NCBI GenBank assembly: GCA_029252625.1
Contig: JAQXBA010000125.1
Coordinates: forward strand, 32,985-96,984
From: Opitutia bacterium
GTDB taxonomy: Bacteria; Verrucomicrobiota; Verrucomicrobiia; Opitutales; Coraliomargaritaceae
Direction of reading: 5' to 3'
Length of the DNA: 64,000 bases
Position 1 is the first letter of the stretch; every line of letters begins with the position of its first letter. Positions 62,668-64,000 of this stretch are shown piece by piece. The position numbers and the translations under genes were made by a program. The notes below the pieces were generated by a model. It searched no databases. It was given only the letters and a program-made list of their open reading frames with translations, and was not told the DNA's origin.

Positions 62668-63081
62668 ATGAAACGATTTTTATCCCTCCTGATCCTTGCA
62701 GCACTCAGCTCAGCGCCACTGGCTGCGCGCCCACAATTTAAGGCAACGACCCCCGAACTGCGTCTGCAGGCTGCTCAAGACTACCTACATAATCAGCCCA
62801 ATCAGCTAGCCATTTATGCAAAAGGCTTTGTCTGCAGTTCCTGTGGTATCGGGCTACGCATCCACCTCAAGAAACTCGACAGCGTCGACCAGCAGCACTT
62901 CGACAAAGGCGTCCTGATGGATGCCTCAAAACAGCTACTGATCGTTGCCTTCGAAGCGGACGCGGAAGTGAGCATCGATGCCGTCCGCGATGCGGTTTAC
63001 AGTGCAGGCTACGACCCCGAACACTACTACCAGTGGAATGGCGAGTCAGTCGACATGCGCCTGTTTCCCGCGGCCAAATAA
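62668..63081 (+). CDS. Secreted protein with heavy-metal-associated (HMA) domain
   Basis: A 137-residue protein with a signal peptide (about 1-20, ending SSAPLAA). A ferredoxin-like HMA domain covers about 48-118, with the metal-binding pair Cys56-x-x-Cys59 in AKGFVCSSCGIG. A normal HMA domain has M/T-x-C-x-x-C; here the residue two before the first Cys is Phe. It resembles periplasmic MerP-like metal-binding proteins, but the metal is unknown. The next gene, a likely outer-membrane protein, begins 7 bases later. The frame is open upstream to 62614, but ATG 62668 gives the signal peptide. Confidence 0.85.
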   Translation: MKRFLSLLILAALSSAPLAARPQFKATTPELRLQAAQDYLHNQPNQLAIYAKGFVCSSCGIGLRIHLKKLDSVDQQHFDKGVLMDASKQLLIVAFEADAEVSIDAVRDAVYSAGYDPEHYYQWNGESVDMRLFPAAK

Positions 63082-63087
63082 CCAGCG

Positions 63088-63912
63088 ATGCAACACCTTA
63101 AACCTTCCCTACTAAGCTTCGGCTTACTCATCGCTGCACTCGCACCACTCAGCGCAGACCAGCCGATTATGAACATGATGCCGCGCTGGGACGGCGGTTA
63201 CGGCGTGCAAGTGCTCGCAGATACGATCCACCGCAGTGATTTGAAGCAGGGCAAGGATGTGGTGGGCGATGGTTTTAGCGAAGACATCAGCCGCCTGCAC
63301 CTGCAAGGCGTCTACACTTGGGACCGCTCGATTCGGCTCACCTTCAAACTCCCCTACGTCATCGACGCGCGGCGCGAGGTGCTAGCTACCAATGGCGACA
63401 AAGTCGTGCAGCACGACCAGGGCTTAGGCGACCTCACATTGGCACTGCCCTTAAAGCACTACTTCAACCTAGCCACCCGCAGCGGTAGCTGGACCGTGGC
63501 ACCACAACTGCGCGTGCCACTCGGCAGCAAAGATAGCAGCTACCAAGTCGCCAATCGGGTCTGGGGCACTGGTATCTCAGTTGGTTACGAGACCGAGACC
63601 TATCAATTGTTTTTTGCCACCAGCGCCAGCGCTTGGGTGTTTGAAGATCCGGAACCCGCTGAGTACGGCTGGTCGCTCGACTTGGGCTGGAATGCCAGAG
63701 ACAACATGCAGCTCCTCTGGGAAAGCGATTTTAAATGGGACGATGAAGACGCCCTATCACTCTCCGCCGGCCCCGCACTCTACTGGCGCTGGAATGACCA
63801 CACCCACATCCGTGTCGAATGGAAGCATGACTACATCTCCGAAGTCAGCCGGGACACACCCGACCACGGCAACGGCGACCGCCTGAGTGGTGGCATCGGC
63901 TTCGTCTTTTAG
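63088..63912 (+). CDS. Putative outer-membrane beta-barrel (transporter-like) protein
   Basis: A 274-residue exported protein. A signal peptide covers about 1-23 (LLIAALAPLSA). The rest alternates amphipathic strands with many aromatic residues and ends in Phe (GIGFVF), as expected for an outer-membrane barrel. Segments such as RWDGGYGVQV, KLPYVID, DLTLALPLKHYF and WTVAPQLRVPLGSKD recall the MetA-pathway/phenol-degradation-like outer-membrane family (PF13557 type), but this is a tentative match. It follows the HMA gene by 7 bases, so the pair probably handles one metal or ligand. Further genes may lie beyond the window. Confidence 0.8.
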   Translation: MQHLKPSLLSFGLLIAALAPLSADQPIMNMMPRWDGGYGVQVLADTIHRSDLKQGKDVVGDGFSEDISRLHLQGVYTWDRSIRLTFKLPYVIDARREVLATNGDKVVQHDQGLGDLTLALPLKHYFNLATRSGSWTVAPQLRVPLGSKDSSYQVANRVWGTGISVGYETETYQLFFATSASAWVFEDPEPAEYGWSLDLGWNARDNMQLLWESDFKWDDEDALSLSAGPALYWRWNDHTHIRVEWKHDYISEVSRDTPDHGNGDRLSGGIGFVF

Positions 63913-64000
63913 GCAAAGCTCATCGCCCTGCAAATGCAGGCCCTGCTACAGGCAGGCCTCATTTAAGCTAGCCAGATATTACCGCCAAACCCGCCTCCGC

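Noticed and set aside
63930..63960. Terminator after the outer-membrane protein gene
   Set aside because: Small CCTGC/GCAGG pairings exist but without a T tract; the transcript may continue beyond the window.

Overview
The window looks like a chromosome segment of a free-living, probably marine, bacterium of the PVC superphylum, most likely Verrucomicrobia (Opitutae/Puniceicoccales-like). This placement is inferred from gene content: a PSD-type (DUF1592 family) cytochrome protein paired with a DUF1552 protein, a secreted sulfatase with a HEAT-like tail, a K+-dependent-type membrane pyrophosphatase, a ribonucleotide reductase of the chlamydial radical-free type, a complete MoxR/DUF58/Bat operon, and start codons that almost never have a Shine-Dalgarno sequence. 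No 16S rRNA gene is present, so the taxonomy is not proven. The sequence is mostly ordinary core chromosome. No phage, transposase or CRISPR array was seen.

Layout. 0-7 kb: glycolysis (pgk, tpiA), a frameshifted sulfotransferase-like pseudogene, then fabD, lepA and a signal peptidase with a large insertion. 7-12 kb: a flavoprotein, a sulfatase and malQ. 12.4-15.5 kb (minus): an operon of an atypical Fur-family regulator, a TPR protein and priA. 15.7-16.6 kb: rplU-rpmA and a small membrane protein. 16.8-20.3 kb (minus): a SWIM/SNF2 helicase. 20.5-28.5 kb (plus): SulP transporter, universal stress protein, aldose epimerase, Uup ABC-F ATPase, a cytidylate-kinase-like protein and a second flavoprotein. 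28.5-29.2 kb (minus): a SUI1/YciH pair. 29.4-35 kb: sucA-sucB-lpdA, the 2-oxoglutarate dehydrogenase complex. 35.2-43.6 kb (minus): a six-gene moxR-DUF58-bat operon with fused BatB/C and BatD/E. 43.9-48.2 kb: the DUF1592/DUF1552 pair. 48.6-53.1 kb (minus): nrdB-nrdA with a rich control region. 53.5-55.2 kb: an ECF sigma operon. 55.3-55.5 kb: tRNA-Lys and tRNA-Thr. 56.3-59.1 kb (minus): hppA and a gene of unknown function. 59.7-62.5 kb: hsdM-hsdS without hsdR. 62.7-63.9 kb: a secreted HMA-domain protein and a likely outer-membrane protein.

The most interesting point is the nrd locus. NrdB has Leu at the position of the radical tyrosine and Glu at the first metal ligand, with ligand spacing equal to chlamydial class Ic (Mn/Fe) R2. 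Its promoter region holds two NrdR-box-like dyads 31 bp apart directly beside two inverted DnaA boxes (TTATACACA), which suggests joint dNTP and replication-initiation control. Other points are the Fur-family protein that lacks the usual metal ligands, the hairpin in the SulP leader, the orphan type I methyltransferase with a compositionally mosaic specificity gene, the secreted HMA/outer-membrane pair, and the unknown gene upstream of hppA.
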